DNA of 64,000 nt from Bacillota bacterium (GCA_023458035.1 JAEXAX010000017.1:62001-126000), one strand, 5' to 3'. Positions 7,794-16,750 are shown, numbered from the stretch's first letter. Numbers and translations are program-made. The notes: generated by a model not told the origin, from the letters alone.

Positions 7794-9416
7794 ATGGCAA
7801 AAGAATTAAAGTTTGCGGGCGAGGCCAGAACGGCCCTTCAGGCAGGTGCCGATAAACTGGCGGATACGGTGCGCGTCACCCTGGGTCCGAAAGGAAGAAA
7901 TGTAGTGCTGGATAAGTCTTTCGGGGCGCCGCTGATTACCAATGACGGCGTCACCATTGCCAAGGAGATCGAGCTTGAGGATGCCTTTGAAAACATGGGT
8001 GCACAGTTGATCAAGGAAGTGGCTTCAAAGACAAATGATGTAGCCGGCGACGGCACTACCACCGCTACCGTTCTGGCTCAGGCCATGATCGGTGAGGGTA
8101 TGAAAAACCTGGCGGCCGGTGCAAATCCGATTGTCCTTCGTAAGGGTATGAAGAAGGCGACCGCTGCAGCTGTAGAAGCCATTCAGGCCATGAGCTCTGC
8201 GATCGAGGGTAAAGATCAGATCGCCAAGGTGGCAGCCATTTCTGCCGGTGATGAAGAGGTCGGTCTGTTGGTGGCAGATGCCATGGAGAAGGTTTCTAAG
8301 GATGGCGTTATTACCATCGAGGAATCGAAGACCATGCAGACTGAGCTGGATCTGGTAGAAGGTATGCAGTTTGACCGCGGTTATGTATCAGCTTATATGG
8401 CCAACGACATGGAAAAGATGGAAGCCAATATGGAGAATCCATATATCCTGATTACAGATAAGAAGATCAGTAATATTCAGGAGATCCTGCCGCTGCTGGA
8501 GCAGATCGTACAGTCCGGCCGTGCCCTGTTGATCATCGCCGAGGATATCGACGGTGAGGCATTGACCACTTTGATCGTAAATAAACTTCGCGGTACCTTT
8601 AATGTAGTTGGTGTAAAGGCACCGGGCTATGGTGATCGCAGAAAGGCCATGCTGGAGGATATCGCGATCCTGACCGGCGGACAGGTGATCTCGGAGGAGG
8701 TCGGCCTGGATCTGAAGGAAACCACCCTGGAACAGCTGGGACGGGCGAAGTCTGTGAAGGTTCAGAAGGAAAACACCGTAATCGTGGACGGTGAGGGGGC
8801 GAAGGCCGCCATTGAGGCGAGAACCGCTCAGATCAGAAAGCAGATCGAGGAGACCACCTCGGAGTTTGATAAGGAAAAATTGCAGGAGCGTCTGGCAAAA
8901 CTGGCCGGCGGTGTAGCAGTGATCCGTGTCGGTGCAGCTACCGAAACAGAAATGAAAGAAGCCAAACTGCGTCTGGAGGATGCCTTGGCTGCTACCAGAG
9001 CGGCAGTAGAGGAAGGTATCGTGGCCGGCGGCGGCAGCGCCTATATCCATGCGGCCAAGGAAGTGGCCAAATTGGCAGACACCCTTGAGGGAGATGAGAA
9101 AACCGGCGCCAGAATCATTTTGAAAGCATTGGAGGCTCCGCTGTTCTACATTGTTGAAAATGCCGGTCTGCAGGGCAGCGTAGTTGTCAATAAGGTTTCC
9201 GAGATGGAGAGCGGCATGGGCTTCGATGCGTATAAAGAAGAGTATGTGAACATGGTGAAGGCCGGTATTCTGGATCCGGCAAAGGTATCGAGAAGTGCAC
9301 TGCAAAACGCAGCCAGCGTATCATCTACCTTCCTGACCACTGAGGCTGTGGTAGCCAACATTAAAGAAGAGTCGCCGGCGCCCATGGGTGCACCGGGCGG
9401 TATGGGGATGATGTAA
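7794..9416 (+). CDS. groEL: Chaperonin GroEL
   Basis: A 540-residue HSP60 chaperonin of standard length. Recognisable segments include TVRVTLGPKGRNVVLDKSFG, the ATP-binding AGDGTTTATVLAQA, and the Gly/Met-rich C-terminal GAPGGMGMM. It folds proteins in the cytoplasm with GroES. The ATG at 7794 follows AGGAGG; the frame is open 30 bases further up but that part overlaps groES. A strong terminator follows. Regulated by CIRCE/HrcA with groES. Confidence 0.98.
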   Translation: MAKELKFAGEARTALQAGADKLADTVRVTLGPKGRNVVLDKSFGAPLITNDGVTIAKEIELEDAFENMGAQLIKEVASKTNDVAGDGTTTATVLAQAMIGEGMKNLAAGANPIVLRKGMKKATAAAVEAIQAMSSAIEGKDQIAKVAAISAGDEEVGLLVADAMEKVSKDGVITIEESKTMQTELDLVEGMQFDRGYVSAYMANDMEKMEANMENPYILITDKKISNIQEILPLLEQIVQSGRALLIIAEDIDGEALTTLIVNKLRGTFNVVGVKAPGYGDRRKAMLEDIAILTGGQVISEEVGLDLKETTLEQLGRAKSVKVQKENTVIVDGEGAKAAIEARTAQIRKQIEETTSEFDKEKLQERLAKLAGGVAVIRVGAATETEMKEAKLRLEDALAATRAAVEEGIVAGGGSAYIHAAKEVAKLADTLEGDEKTGARIILKALEAPLFYIVENAGLQGSVVVNKVSEMESGMGFDAYKEEYVNMVKAGILDPAKVSRSALQNAASVSSTFLTTEAVVANIKEESPAPMGAPGGMGMM

Positions 9417-9438
9417 GCTCCGTCATCTGACGAACTGA

Positions 9439-9490
9439 TCCGTAAAATGATTTTTTGTAAAAACAAGAAGTCATTTTACGGATTTTTTTT
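9439..9490 (+). terminator. Intrinsic terminator of groESL
   Basis: A perfect 12-bp stem, TCCGTAAAATGA (9439-9450) with TCATTTTACGGA (9471-9482), followed by eight T. Confidence 0.95.
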
Positions 9491-9600
9491 TGAAAAAATG
9501 ATATACTATAGGCAATACCCGACTAAAAGGATAACATTTGAAAAAGCTGCGGCAAAAGACTTACGTGGCGGCTTCGGGTTTGCAGGCAGAAAGGAATGGA

Positions 9601-10656
9601 ATGGACATGTCACAGCATTTGGTCAATGAGATTTTGGCAGCCAATGATTTTACCGATGAACAGATCATGCAGATCCTGTACTGTGAGGATGAGGCCGTCA
9701 TGCAGGCGCTGCGCGAGCGAGCCACACAAGTGCTGCTGAGGCATTACGGTTCCGCTGTTTATATCCGCGGCTTGATTGAGTTTTCAAACTACTGCCGGCA
9801 GGATTGTTATTATTGCGGGATCCGGGCATCGAACAGAGCGGTCAGTCGTTTTCGATTGACACCGGAGGAGATTTTGGAAACTGCCATGAAGGGGGATGCT
9901 TTAGGCTTTAAGACTCTGGTGCTGCAGGGAGGAGAGGATTCCTGGTTTACCCGTGAACGCTTTGTCAATATTATTCGCGCAATCAAACAAAGTCTGCCGG
10001 AGAGCCGTTTGACCATCTCTATCGGTGTACGCCCGAGGGAAGATCTGATTGCCTTTAAGGAGGCCGGTGCCGATCGTTTTTTGCTTCGTCATGAAACGGC
10101 CAATCCGGAATTTTTCGGCCGGCTGCATCCGCCCGGCCAATCATTTGCTGAGCGGCGAAAACAGCTGTTTACCCTACAGGAGCTGGGTTATACCACCGGA
10201 GCCGGTTTTTTAATCGGTGCGCCCGGCGGCCGGCTGACGGATCACCTGCAGGATATCCGTTTCCTGCGCGAGCTGCGGCCGCAGATGATCGGAATAGGCC
10301 CCTTTATTCCGCAGCATGATACGCCGTTTGGAAATCAACCGGCCGGTAGTGTGAAGGTGACCTTGAAGCTGCTGTCGATCCTGCGCATCATTTTTCCGCA
10401 GGCGTTGCTGCCGGCTACAACAGCGCTGAATACGCTGGATCCGCAGGGACGTATCCTTGGACTGCGGCACGGAGCAAATGTCGTGATGCCGAATTTATCC
10501 CCGGAGTTTGCCAGAGCGCGCTATACGCTGTATGATAAAAAGGCAACCGGGCAACTGGAGGCGGCCGAGCATGTGAAACAGCTGGCCGAGCAGGTGGCAA
10601 CCTTTGGTCGGTTTGTCGAGATCGGAGTAGGAGATCCGGTCACAGCACAGAAATGA
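9601..10656 (+). CDS. hydE: [FeFe]-hydrogenase maturase HydE (radical SAM)
   Basis: A 351-residue radical SAM enzyme. The SAM [4Fe-4S] motif CX3CX2C is at Cys65, Cys69 and Cys72 (NYCRQDCYYCGIR), within a TIM-barrel-like protein with LQGGEDSWFT and HETANPEFFGRLHP segments typical of HydE. HydE acts in building the 2Fe subcluster of the H-cluster together with HydG and HydF, both adjacent. Two starts are possible: TTG 9538 with AAAAGGA, or ATG 9601 with AAGGA. I chose 9601 because the extra 21 residues do not resemble the family N-terminus. A -10-like TATACT lies at 9502. The stop overlaps a possible hydG ATG. Confidence 0.93.
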   Translation: MDMSQHLVNEILAANDFTDEQIMQILYCEDEAVMQALRERATQVLLRHYGSAVYIRGLIEFSNYCRQDCYYCGIRASNRAVSRFRLTPEEILETAMKGDALGFKTLVLQGGEDSWFTRERFVNIIRAIKQSLPESRLTISIGVRPREDLIAFKEAGADRFLLRHETANPEFFGRLHPPGQSFAERRKQLFTLQELGYTTGAGFLIGAPGGRLTDHLQDIRFLRELRPQMIGIGPFIPQHDTPFGNQPAGSVKVTLKLLSILRIIFPQALLPATTALNTLDPQGRILGLRHGANVVMPNLSPEFARARYTLYDKKATGQLEAAEHVKQLAEQVATFGRFVEIGVGDPVTAQK

Positions 10657-10664
10657 GGAAAAAT

Positions 10665-12086
10665 ATGAGTGTGTATGATGTAAAAAGTGATGTCGCCGAG
10701 TTGTTTATTCATGACGGAGAGATCAACGAAACATTGGCCTACGGTCGAGCCAATATGCATAACAGGGAGTTGATCACGGAATTATTGCAGAAAGCGGAGC
10801 GTTTACAGGGACTGACCCATCGGGAAGCCTTTGTGTTGTTGTCCTGTGCAGAGGAAGACTTAAATCAGGAAATTTTTGCCCTGGCCAGAAAGGTGAAGCT
10901 GGCTTTATACGGCAAGCGCATCGTCTTATTTGCACCGCTGTATTTGTCGAATTACTGCGTCAATGGCTGCGTATACTGTCCCTATCATGCCAAGAACAGG
11001 AGCATACCGCGTAAAAAGCTGACCGTTGAGGAGATCATCCGGGAAACGCAGGCCTTGCAGGAGATGGGGCATAAACGACTGGTGATCGAGGCCGGTGAGG
11101 ACCCGAAGCATGCACCCATCGAATATATTCTGGAGGCCATCCGGGCAATCTACAGTGTCCATCACCAGAACGGCGATACCCGTCGTGTCAATGTCAATAT
11201 CGCCGCCACCACCGTGGAGAATTATCGTCGCTTAAAGGAAGCCGGTATCGGTACCTATATTTTATTCCAGGAAACCTATCATAAGGACACTTATGAAAGT
11301 CTTCACCCGACCGGGCCGAAATCGAACTATGCTTACCATACGGAGGCCATGGATCGTGCCATGGACGGCGGCATTGATGATGTCGGCTGCGGGGTGCTGT
11401 TTGGCCTGAATCATTATGAATATGACTTTATCGGGCTGCTGATGCATGCCGAGCACCTGGAGGCCAAGTACGGGGTGGGACCGCATACCATTTCGGTGCC
11501 GCGCATCCGCCCAGCTGATGATATCGATCCGGATGAATTTGAAAATGCGCTTAGCGATGATCTCTTTGAGAAGATTGTAGCCACCATTCGTTTGGCGGCC
11601 CCTTATACCGGTATGATCATTTCGACCCGTGAGTCGGCCGAGACCAGAGCCAGAGTGCTGGAGCTCGGTATCTCGCAGATCAGCGGCGGCTCAAAGACCA
11701 GTGTCGGCGGCTATAGCGAAAAAACGGATGCAAAAGACAGCGAGCAGTTTGATATTGAGGATCAGCGCAGCCTGGGCGAGATCGTAGAGTGGTTGATCAA
11801 GCTTGGTCATGTGCCGTCGTTTTGTACCGCCTGTTATCGCGAGGGGCGCACCGGAGATCGTTTTATGCAGCTGGTCAAGAATGGTCAGATCGCAAATATC
11901 TGTCAACCGAACGCCTTGATGACCTTGCAGGAGTACCTGCTTGATTATGCCGATGAAAAGACCGCCGAATGCGGTGAGGAGATGATTCGGGAAGAATTGG
12001 AGCGCATCCCGCATCCGATCGTGGCTGAAAAAACCAAAGAGTATCTGAAACAGATTCAGGAGGGAAAACGTGACTTTAGATTCTAA
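10665..12086 (+). CDS. hydG: [FeFe]-hydrogenase maturase HydG (tyrosine lyase)
   Basis: A 473-residue radical SAM protein. It has the N-terminal CX3CX2C cluster motif (NYCVNGCVYCPYHAKN) and the HydG-specific C-terminal CX2CX22C motif (CTACYREGRTG ... NICQPN) that holds the auxiliary cluster. HydG cleaves tyrosine to give the CO and CN- ligands of the hydrogenase H-cluster. ATG 10665 follows GAGGAA; an ATG four codons earlier (10653) overlaps the hydE stop and may be used for coupling. hydF begins inside its 3' end. The length fits the family. Confidence 0.96.
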   Translation: MSVYDVKSDVAELFIHDGEINETLAYGRANMHNRELITELLQKAERLQGLTHREAFVLLSCAEEDLNQEIFALARKVKLALYGKRIVLFAPLYLSNYCVNGCVYCPYHAKNRSIPRKKLTVEEIIRETQALQEMGHKRLVIEAGEDPKHAPIEYILEAIRAIYSVHHQNGDTRRVNVNIAATTVENYRRLKEAGIGTYILFQETYHKDTYESLHPTGPKSNYAYHTEAMDRAMDGGIDDVGCGVLFGLNHYEYDFIGLLMHAEHLEAKYGVGPHTISVPRIRPADDIDPDEFENALSDDLFEKIVATIRLAAPYTGMIISTRESAETRARVLELGISQISGGSKTSVGGYSEKTDAKDSEQFDIEDQRSLGEIVEWLIKLGHVPSFCTACYREGRTGDRFMQLVKNGQIANICQPNALMTLQEYLLDYADEKTAECGEEMIREELERIPHPIVAEKTKEYLKQIQEGKRDFRF

Positions 12087-13338
12087 TCAAGCTGTTCAGA
12101 CAGCGCCGCGCAGTCATCGACTGCATATCGGTATCTTCGGGGTGACCAACAGCGGTAAATCGACACTCCTGAATATCCTGACCGGCCAGCAGACAGCTTT
12201 GACCAGCCGGATCGCCGGCACGACGACTGATGTGGTCACCAAGGCTATGGAAATACACGGACTGGGGCCGGTGCTGTGGCTGGATACTCCGGGCTTTGCC
12301 GATGACAGTCTGTTGGGAGAGCAGCGTATCGAACGGACGGAACAGGCTCTCGCCAAAGTTGAGTATGGTGTATATGTGCTGTCGTCGATGCCGCAACAGG
12401 ATCTACCGTATATTCGCCAGGTGATGAAAGAGGTGAAAGGCCTGCTTTGTATCAGTCGTTTTCCGGACAGCTTGACATCGACTGTTTTGGATGAGCTGAA
12501 GGCGGCCTGCGGCCGGGAGCCGTTGTTATTGCCGGAATCTGCCGGGGCTTACCCGAAGTCTTTGCAGGCAGATATCAATTTGACATCTGAGATGGCCGAA
12601 CGAATTCGGGAGACTGTGTTGGCCGCCCTGAATGAGCTGATAGATGTTCATTGGCAGGAGAATGAAGCGGAAGCGACCATCACCGGAAATCTGGTCGGTG
12701 AGAAATCGCTGGTTCTGCTGGTGATGCCGCAGGACAATGAGGCGCCGAAGGGTCGGCTGATCATGCCGCAGGTACAGATTATCCGGGAGCTTCTGGACAA
12801 GCGGGCGATACCGGTGCTGGCCACTCTGGAAACACTGCCGGATATTATGAAACTGCCGGGCTGGAGACCGGACCTGGTGATCACGGATTCACAGTGGTTC
12901 AGACAGGTGCATGAGATGCTGCCGGCTGATTGGCCGTTGACCTCCTTTTCGATCCTGATGAGCGCCTATAAGGGCGATATCGGCTACTTTGTTGAATCGG
13001 CAGAGGTCTTGGCAAAACTAAATGCCGACTCGCGCATCTTGATCGCCGAAGCTTGTACCCACCCGCCGTTATCAGAGGATATCGGTACCAAGAAGATTCC
13101 GGCTCTGCTCAGAAAGCGATACGGTGAGGGGCTGAAAATCGACTTTGCCCGTGGAGATGAGCTTCCTCTGGAGAAGGGCTACGATCTGGTGATTCACTGC
13201 GGTGCCTGTCTGTTTCGACGGAAGCAGGTGATGGAACGGGTGAAGCGAGCGAAGGCTTTACAGACGCCGATGACCAATTACGGTGTAGCTTTGGCAGGGT
13301 TGACCGGTATTCTGGACGAGGTGATTTGGCCATCATAA
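12070..13338 (+). CDS. hydF: [FeFe]-hydrogenase maturase HydF (GTPase scaffold)
   Basis: A 422-residue protein. The N-terminal GTPase domain has P-loop GVTNSGKST (near 24-32), GTTTD and DTPG motifs. The C-terminal cluster-binding domain keeps the CxH ... HCxxC ligands (EACTHPP near 326; IHCGACLF near 379). HydF is the scaffold that receives the 2Fe precursor and loads it onto apo-hydrogenase. The GTG start at 12070 follows GGAGGGAAAAC and overlaps hydG by 17 bases, so translation is likely coupled. No hydrogenase structural gene is present in this window. Confidence 0.96.
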   Translation: MTLDSNQAVQTAPRSHRLHIGIFGVTNSGKSTLLNILTGQQTALTSRIAGTTTDVVTKAMEIHGLGPVLWLDTPGFADDSLLGEQRIERTEQALAKVEYGVYVLSSMPQQDLPYIRQVMKEVKGLLCISRFPDSLTSTVLDELKAACGREPLLLPESAGAYPKSLQADINLTSEMAERIRETVLAALNELIDVHWQENEAEATITGNLVGEKSLVLLVMPQDNEAPKGRLIMPQVQIIRELLDKRAIPVLATLETLPDIMKLPGWRPDLVITDSQWFRQVHEMLPADWPLTSFSILMSAYKGDIGYFVESAEVLAKLNADSRILIAEACTHPPLSEDIGTKKIPALLRKRYGEGLKIDFARGDELPLEKGYDLVIHCGACLFRRKQVMERVKRAKALQTPMTNYGVALAGLTGILDEVIWPS

Positions 13339-13374
13339 TATTTTTTGGTTTTACGAAAAAATTGAAATTTATTC

Positions 13375-13403
13375 TTGACGAACAGCTAAAAGTATTATAT
13401 GAT
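13375..13403 (+). promoter_or_regulatory. Sigma-A promoter of tRNA-Leu
   Basis: TTGACG (13375-13380) and TATGAT (13398-13403), spacer 17 bases, 41 bases before the tRNA. Confidence 0.75.
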
Positions 13404-13443
13404 AAACAAGCTTTCGGTGCTGATGAAGTGCCGGAGTCAAAAT

Positions 13444-13527
13444 GCGGAGTTGCTGGAATTGGCAGACAGGCATGATTCAGGTTCATGTGTTCGTACGAAC
13501 GTGAGAGTTCAAGTCTCTTACTCCGCA
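13444..13527 (+). tRNA. tRNA-Leu (anticodon CAG)
   Basis: An 84-base class II tRNA. Acceptor GCGGAGT pairs with ACTCCGC and A is the discriminator. The D-arm has TGGAATTGGCAGAC as in leucine tRNAs. The anticodon stem CATGA/TCATG encloses loop TTCAGGT with CAG at 13478-13480. A long variable arm (GTTCG/CGAAC) and T-arm GAGAGTTCAAGTCTCTT follow. The 3' CCA is not encoded. Confidence 0.96.
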
Positions 13528-13534
13528 GAGCAAA

Positions 13535-13565
13535 GGGTGTATCTCATAGAGATGCACCTTTTTTG
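13535..13565 (+). terminator. Intrinsic terminator of tRNA-Leu
   Basis: GGTGTATCTC pairs with GAGATGCACC (one G-U pair) over a three-base loop and is followed by a T run. Confidence 0.9.
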
Positions 13566-13586
13566 TTGTGCAAAGGGCTGTAACGC

Positions 13587-13622
13587 AAAAAAAGGCGTTG
13601 CAGCCCAAACTACAACGCCTCG
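13587..13622 (-). terminator. Intrinsic terminator (minus) of the NYN/LOTUS gene
   Basis: The stem AGGCGTTG / CAACGCCT is preceded on the plus strand by an A run, giving a T run when read on the minus strand. Confidence 0.85.
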
Positions 13623-13726
13623 ATTTCTATTTCTTCGGAGGGGAAGATATGACAGGCCCGCCGGATGCCGACCTCGATCTGTTCCGGGGACAGCTGGATT
13701 CTTGGCATATCGGTGATCTGACCAAT
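13610..13726 (-). CDS. Possible 38-codon ORF with ATT start
   Basis: Between the NYN/LOTUS stop and its terminator, the minus strand holds an open frame ending in TAG at 13610. Its peptide (MPRIQLSPEQIEVGIRR... SEEIEIEAL) reads like a helical protein tail. The only start with a ribosome binding site is ATT at 13726, six bases after GGGAG; an ATG at 13708 has no such site. It could be a small protein, a remnant, or chance. I recognise no family. Confidence 0.2.
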   Translation of the reverse strand: MGQITDMPRIQLSPEQIEVGIRRACHIFPSEEIEIEAL

Positions 13727-13742
13727 AGCATTCTCCCGATTA

Positions 13743-14717
13743 TTATTTGCGCAAGCGCACCGTATTATTGGTGACCTGTAATTGCGGGATATTACGCAGG
13801 AAGCTGGAAATTCGACTGTAGCCGTAATCATTGAGATCAAATTGCGGATAACGGTCAGTCAGGTGCTGGACGATATTCCCCAGATTATTGACCGTCTTCT
13901 GGCTGCGGATAAACTGCAGGACGGCCTGCTCCAGCTCTTCCTTGGTTAATTCGTTGTTCTTGCCGGCATAATAGGAAGTACCCTTTTGCACCAGTCGGAT
14001 AGAATTTGGCATGGCCTCCTTCAGGAAGGTGACAAATTTTGTGTAGCCGTAGTTACGCACATCAAAATCCGGGAAGCGCTGGGACAACTGGCTGCCGATG
14101 CCGCCTAAAGCCATCAATGGTTCCTCTCGATTGCTTAAGATCGACAGAATTTCTTTTTCGATGGTTTCCAGGCTGGCGATGGTATGCTGGTCATCGTCGA
14201 TCGGCTTGACACCGCGCAGCGGTGTATCGACTGCCGGTTCGGCCGTTTCTTCGGAAATCAGGTTTAAGTGAATGAATTTATTGCAGGCCCGGGTCAATGA
14301 CAGCGGAGTCTTGCTTTCACCCATACCGATCACGGTTTTTCCGGCCTCGCGCAGTCGCATCACCAGTCGGGTGAAATCACTGTCGCTGGTCACCAGGCAG
14401 AAACCGTCAATTTGGTTACTGTATAGGATATCCATGGCATCAATGACCATCAGCATGTCGGATGAATTTTTGCCGCTGGTATAGGCAAACTGATGAATCG
14501 GGATGATGGCGTGTTCGACCAGAACGTTTTGCCCCCAGTCGGAGGTTTTTGACCAGTTGCCGTAAATACGCCGGATGGCGCCGAAGCCGTAAACGGATAA
14601 TTCCTTAAAGATGCTGTCGGCATATTTAGAGCTGACATTTTCGGAATCGATCAGTACGGCAAATTGTCTGGTATCCGGAGACAGCGAATGTGTAAAGTGC
14701 AAATTGCTTTGTTCCAT
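13743..14717 (-). CDS. NYN-domain putative ribonuclease with two OST-HTH/LOTUS domains
   Basis: A 324-residue protein. Residues about 16-150 form a NYN (PIN-like) nuclease domain with conserved acidic positions in FAVLIDSENVS, SSDMLMVIDAMDIL and LVTSDSDFTRL. Two OST-HTH/LOTUS repeats follow (about 180-245 and 262-322), each with the pattern PxFDxxxYGY-xKF/SS-FL. NYN proteins are metal-dependent RNases and LOTUS domains bind RNA, so RNA turnover is the likely role; the target is unknown. The ATG at 14717 has GAGGAGGAAC upstream; the frame extends 35 codons further but without such a site. It diverges from the hydrolase gene at 14834. Confidence 0.88.
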   Translation of the reverse strand: MEQSNLHFTHSLSPDTRQFAVLIDSENVSSKYADSIFKELSVYGFGAIRRIYGNWSKTSDWGQNVLVEHAIIPIHQFAYTSGKNSSDMLMVIDAMDILYSNQIDGFCLVTSDSDFTRLVMRLREAGKTVIGMGESKTPLSLTRACNKFIHLNLISEETAEPAVDTPLRGVKPIDDDQHTIASLETIEKEILSILSNREEPLMALGGIGSQLSQRFPDFDVRNYGYTKFVTFLKEAMPNSIRLVQKGTSYYAGKNNELTKEELEQAVLQFIRSQKTVNNLGNIVQHLTDRYPQFDLNDYGYSRISSFLRNIPQLQVTNNTVRLRK

Positions 14718-14833
14718 ATGTTCCTCCTCTTTCGGTGATAATAAAATCATACCATAAAGTGACAAGTCATTGTAGAGAAAAAAACGGGAAGATGATAAAA
14801 TATTCATTAACAGCATAATCAATGGGGGGAGCT

Positions 14834-15787
14834 ATGAACGAAGCATTTACCAAATGGGAGAGTCATTATCCGTCCTCGGATGGACGGACCGAAATATATT
14901 ATACAGCATGGATTCCAAACGGCGGAGTACGGGGTATCATTCAAATTGTCCACGGCATGCAGGAGCATATCAAGCGCTATGAGGAATTTGCCGTCTTGAT
15001 GGCCGGACAGGGATTCGTGGTTGTGGGCAATGATCACCTTGGCCACGGACGCTCCATGAATCAGAGTGATGACCGCGGTTATTTTGCCGAAAAAAAATCA
15101 GCCGACATTCTGATTCGGGACATGGCCTATCTGATGTATCTGACCAAGAATGATTGGCCGCACAGGCCGTACATTTTGCTCGGACACAGTATGGGTTCGT
15201 TTCTGGTACGAAGGATGATGGTTGAATACCCGAATGCAGCCGATATGGTCATTGTTATGGGAACCGGCTGGCAGAAGCCGCTGCTTTTAAAATCAGGCAA
15301 GCTGCTGACCGGGCTATTAGTCAAAATCAAGGGTGGGCATTACCGCAGCCGTCTGGTCAATAACCTGGGAGTTGGGGCCTATGGCAAGCAGATACCGGCT
15401 GCCCGTACAGACTGTGATTGGCTGACCAGGGATGCGGCTGTGGTGGATGCCTATCTGAAGGATCCGCTTTGCCACTATATCTTCACAGTCGGCGGATACA
15501 GGGCTTTGTCGGATATCATTGGCTGGGTACAGGATAAAACGCATCGCAATCAGGGACGTCCCGACCTGCCGGTACTGCTGATCAGCGGGGCGGCAGATCC
15601 GGTCGGCGGAAACGGGCAGGGGGTCAGGCAGACTGCCGACCACCTGCGAAGAACCGGTTTTATCAATGTCCAAACGAAGCTGTATGAGCAGGCTCGCCAT
15701 GAGATTTTAAATGAGTTGAACCGCCGAGAGGTGTATGAGGATATCGCCGGCTGGATCGAAGAACAGCTGCTTGCCGCAGATCATTGA
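14834..15787 (+). CDS. Alpha/beta hydrolase, serine aminopeptidase S33 / monoacylglycerol lipase type
   Basis: A 317-residue cytoplasmic hydrolase with no signal peptide. Typical marks are HGMQEHIKRYEEFA (oxyanion region), NDHLGHGRS, the nucleophile elbow GHSMGSF, the acid SGAADPVG and the catalytic His in ARHEILNE. Members act on lysophospholipids, monoglycerides or similar esters; the substrate cannot be told. ATG 14834 has GGGGGA upstream; an ATG four codons earlier (14822) is a less likely start. Confidence 0.88.
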   Translation: MNEAFTKWESHYPSSDGRTEIYYTAWIPNGGVRGIIQIVHGMQEHIKRYEEFAVLMAGQGFVVVGNDHLGHGRSMNQSDDRGYFAEKKSADILIRDMAYLMYLTKNDWPHRPYILLGHSMGSFLVRRMMVEYPNAADMVIVMGTGWQKPLLLKSGKLLTGLLVKIKGGHYRSRLVNNLGVGAYGKQIPAARTDCDWLTRDAAVVDAYLKDPLCHYIFTVGGYRALSDIIGWVQDKTHRNQGRPDLPVLLISGAADPVGGNGQGVRQTADHLRRTGFINVQTKLYEQARHEILNELNRREVYEDIAGWIEEQLLAADH

Positions 15788-15825
15788 GCAGCAATGATTT
15801 TTTGTGGGATATTGATGGGTTTTCC

Positions 15826-15853
15826 TTGATTTTTATATATTTTATGCTATAAT
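15826..15853 (+). promoter_or_regulatory. Sigma-A promoter (extended -10) of rpsB-tsf
   Basis: TTGATT (15826-15831), 16 bases, then TATAAT (15848-15853) preceded by TGC, an extended -10. Confidence 0.8.
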
Positions 15854-15859
15854 GATTAA

Positions 15860-15985
15860 GGTTATGCCTCAGGTAGACCACGTTACGAAAAACGCACGCA
15901 GGCTGATCTGGGCTCAGGGTGCCGCTTTTGCGGTTTGGGACGGATAAGAAGTCTGCGGAAGAAAAACCAAATGGAGGAAAGAAGA
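15860..15985 (+). promoter_or_regulatory. rpsB 5' leader, possible S2 autoregulatory RNA
   Basis: About 125 untranslated bases lie between the promoter and rpsB. A GCCGC-TTTT-GCGGT hairpin (near 15921-15935) is visible, with other pairable segments around it. Ribosomal protein leaders often bind the encoded protein; that this one does is inference. Confidence 0.35.
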
Positions 15986-16708
15986 ATGAGCGTTATTTCA
16001 ATGAAGCAGCTGTTGGAAGCCGGTGTACATTTCGGACACCAGACAAGAAGATGGAACCCGAAGATGGCTCCGTACATCTATACCGAGAGAAACGGTATCC
16101 ACATCATCGACCTACAGAAGTCTGTTGGTATGGTTGATTCCGCTTACAAGGCGGTAGCCGATGTGGTGGCAAACGGCGGAACCGTATTGTTTGTAGGAAC
16201 CAAGAAGCAGGCGCAGGACGCGATTGCGGCTGAGGCCGGCCGTTGCGGAATGTATTATGTAAATGAGAGATGGCTGGGCGGTATGCTGACCAACTTTAAG
16301 ACCATCAGAAGCCGTATTGCCCGCCTGGTTGAAATCGAGACCATGCAGGCTGACGGAACCTTTGAGGTGCTGCCGAAGAAGGAAGTGATCCAGTTAAAGA
16401 AAGAGATGGAGAAGCTGCAGAAGAACCTGGGCGGTATCAAAGAAATGAAAAAACTGCCGGATCTGATCTTTGTAGTTGATCCGAAAAAGGAAAAGATCTG
16501 TGTACAGGAAGCTCACATTTTAGGTATTCCGTTAGCAGGTATTGCAGATACCAACAGTGATCCGGAGGAGCTGACTTATATCATCCCGGGAAATGATGAT
16601 GCAATCCGTGCCGTTAAGCTGCTGGTTTCCACCATGGCAGATGCCGTCATCGAGGGCAAGCAGGGCGAGGCCGCTGTCGCAGAAGAGAGCGAGGAAGACG
16701 CGGAGTAA
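15986..16708 (+). CDS. rpsB: 30S ribosomal protein S2
   Basis: A 240-residue S2 protein of standard length, starting MSVISMKQLLEAGVHFGHQTRRWNPKMAPYI and containing the NERWLGGMLTNFKTIRSRI segment. It assembles late into the small subunit near the head-body hinge. ATG 15986 has GGAGGAAAGAAGA upstream. tsf follows after a hairpin-containing gap, the usual rpsB-tsf order. The acidic C-terminus is typical. Confidence 0.98.
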   Translation: MSVISMKQLLEAGVHFGHQTRRWNPKMAPYIYTERNGIHIIDLQKSVGMVDSAYKAVADVVANGGTVLFVGTKKQAQDAIAAEAGRCGMYYVNERWLGGMLTNFKTIRSRIARLVEIETMQADGTFEVLPKKEVIQLKKEMEKLQKNLGGIKEMKKLPDLIFVVDPKKEKICVQEAHILGIPLAGIADTNSDPEELTYIIPGNDDAIRAVKLLVSTMADAVIEGKQGEAAVAEESEEDAE

Positions 16709-16750
16709 TAACTGCGGCTTGCGAAATATATACGGAGTAAACAATGGATA

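Noticed and set aside
8388..9305. A 305-codon open frame antisense to groEL
   Set aside because: It lies fully inside groEL, has no ribosome binding site or recognisable family, and its composition mirrors the codon bias of the sense gene.
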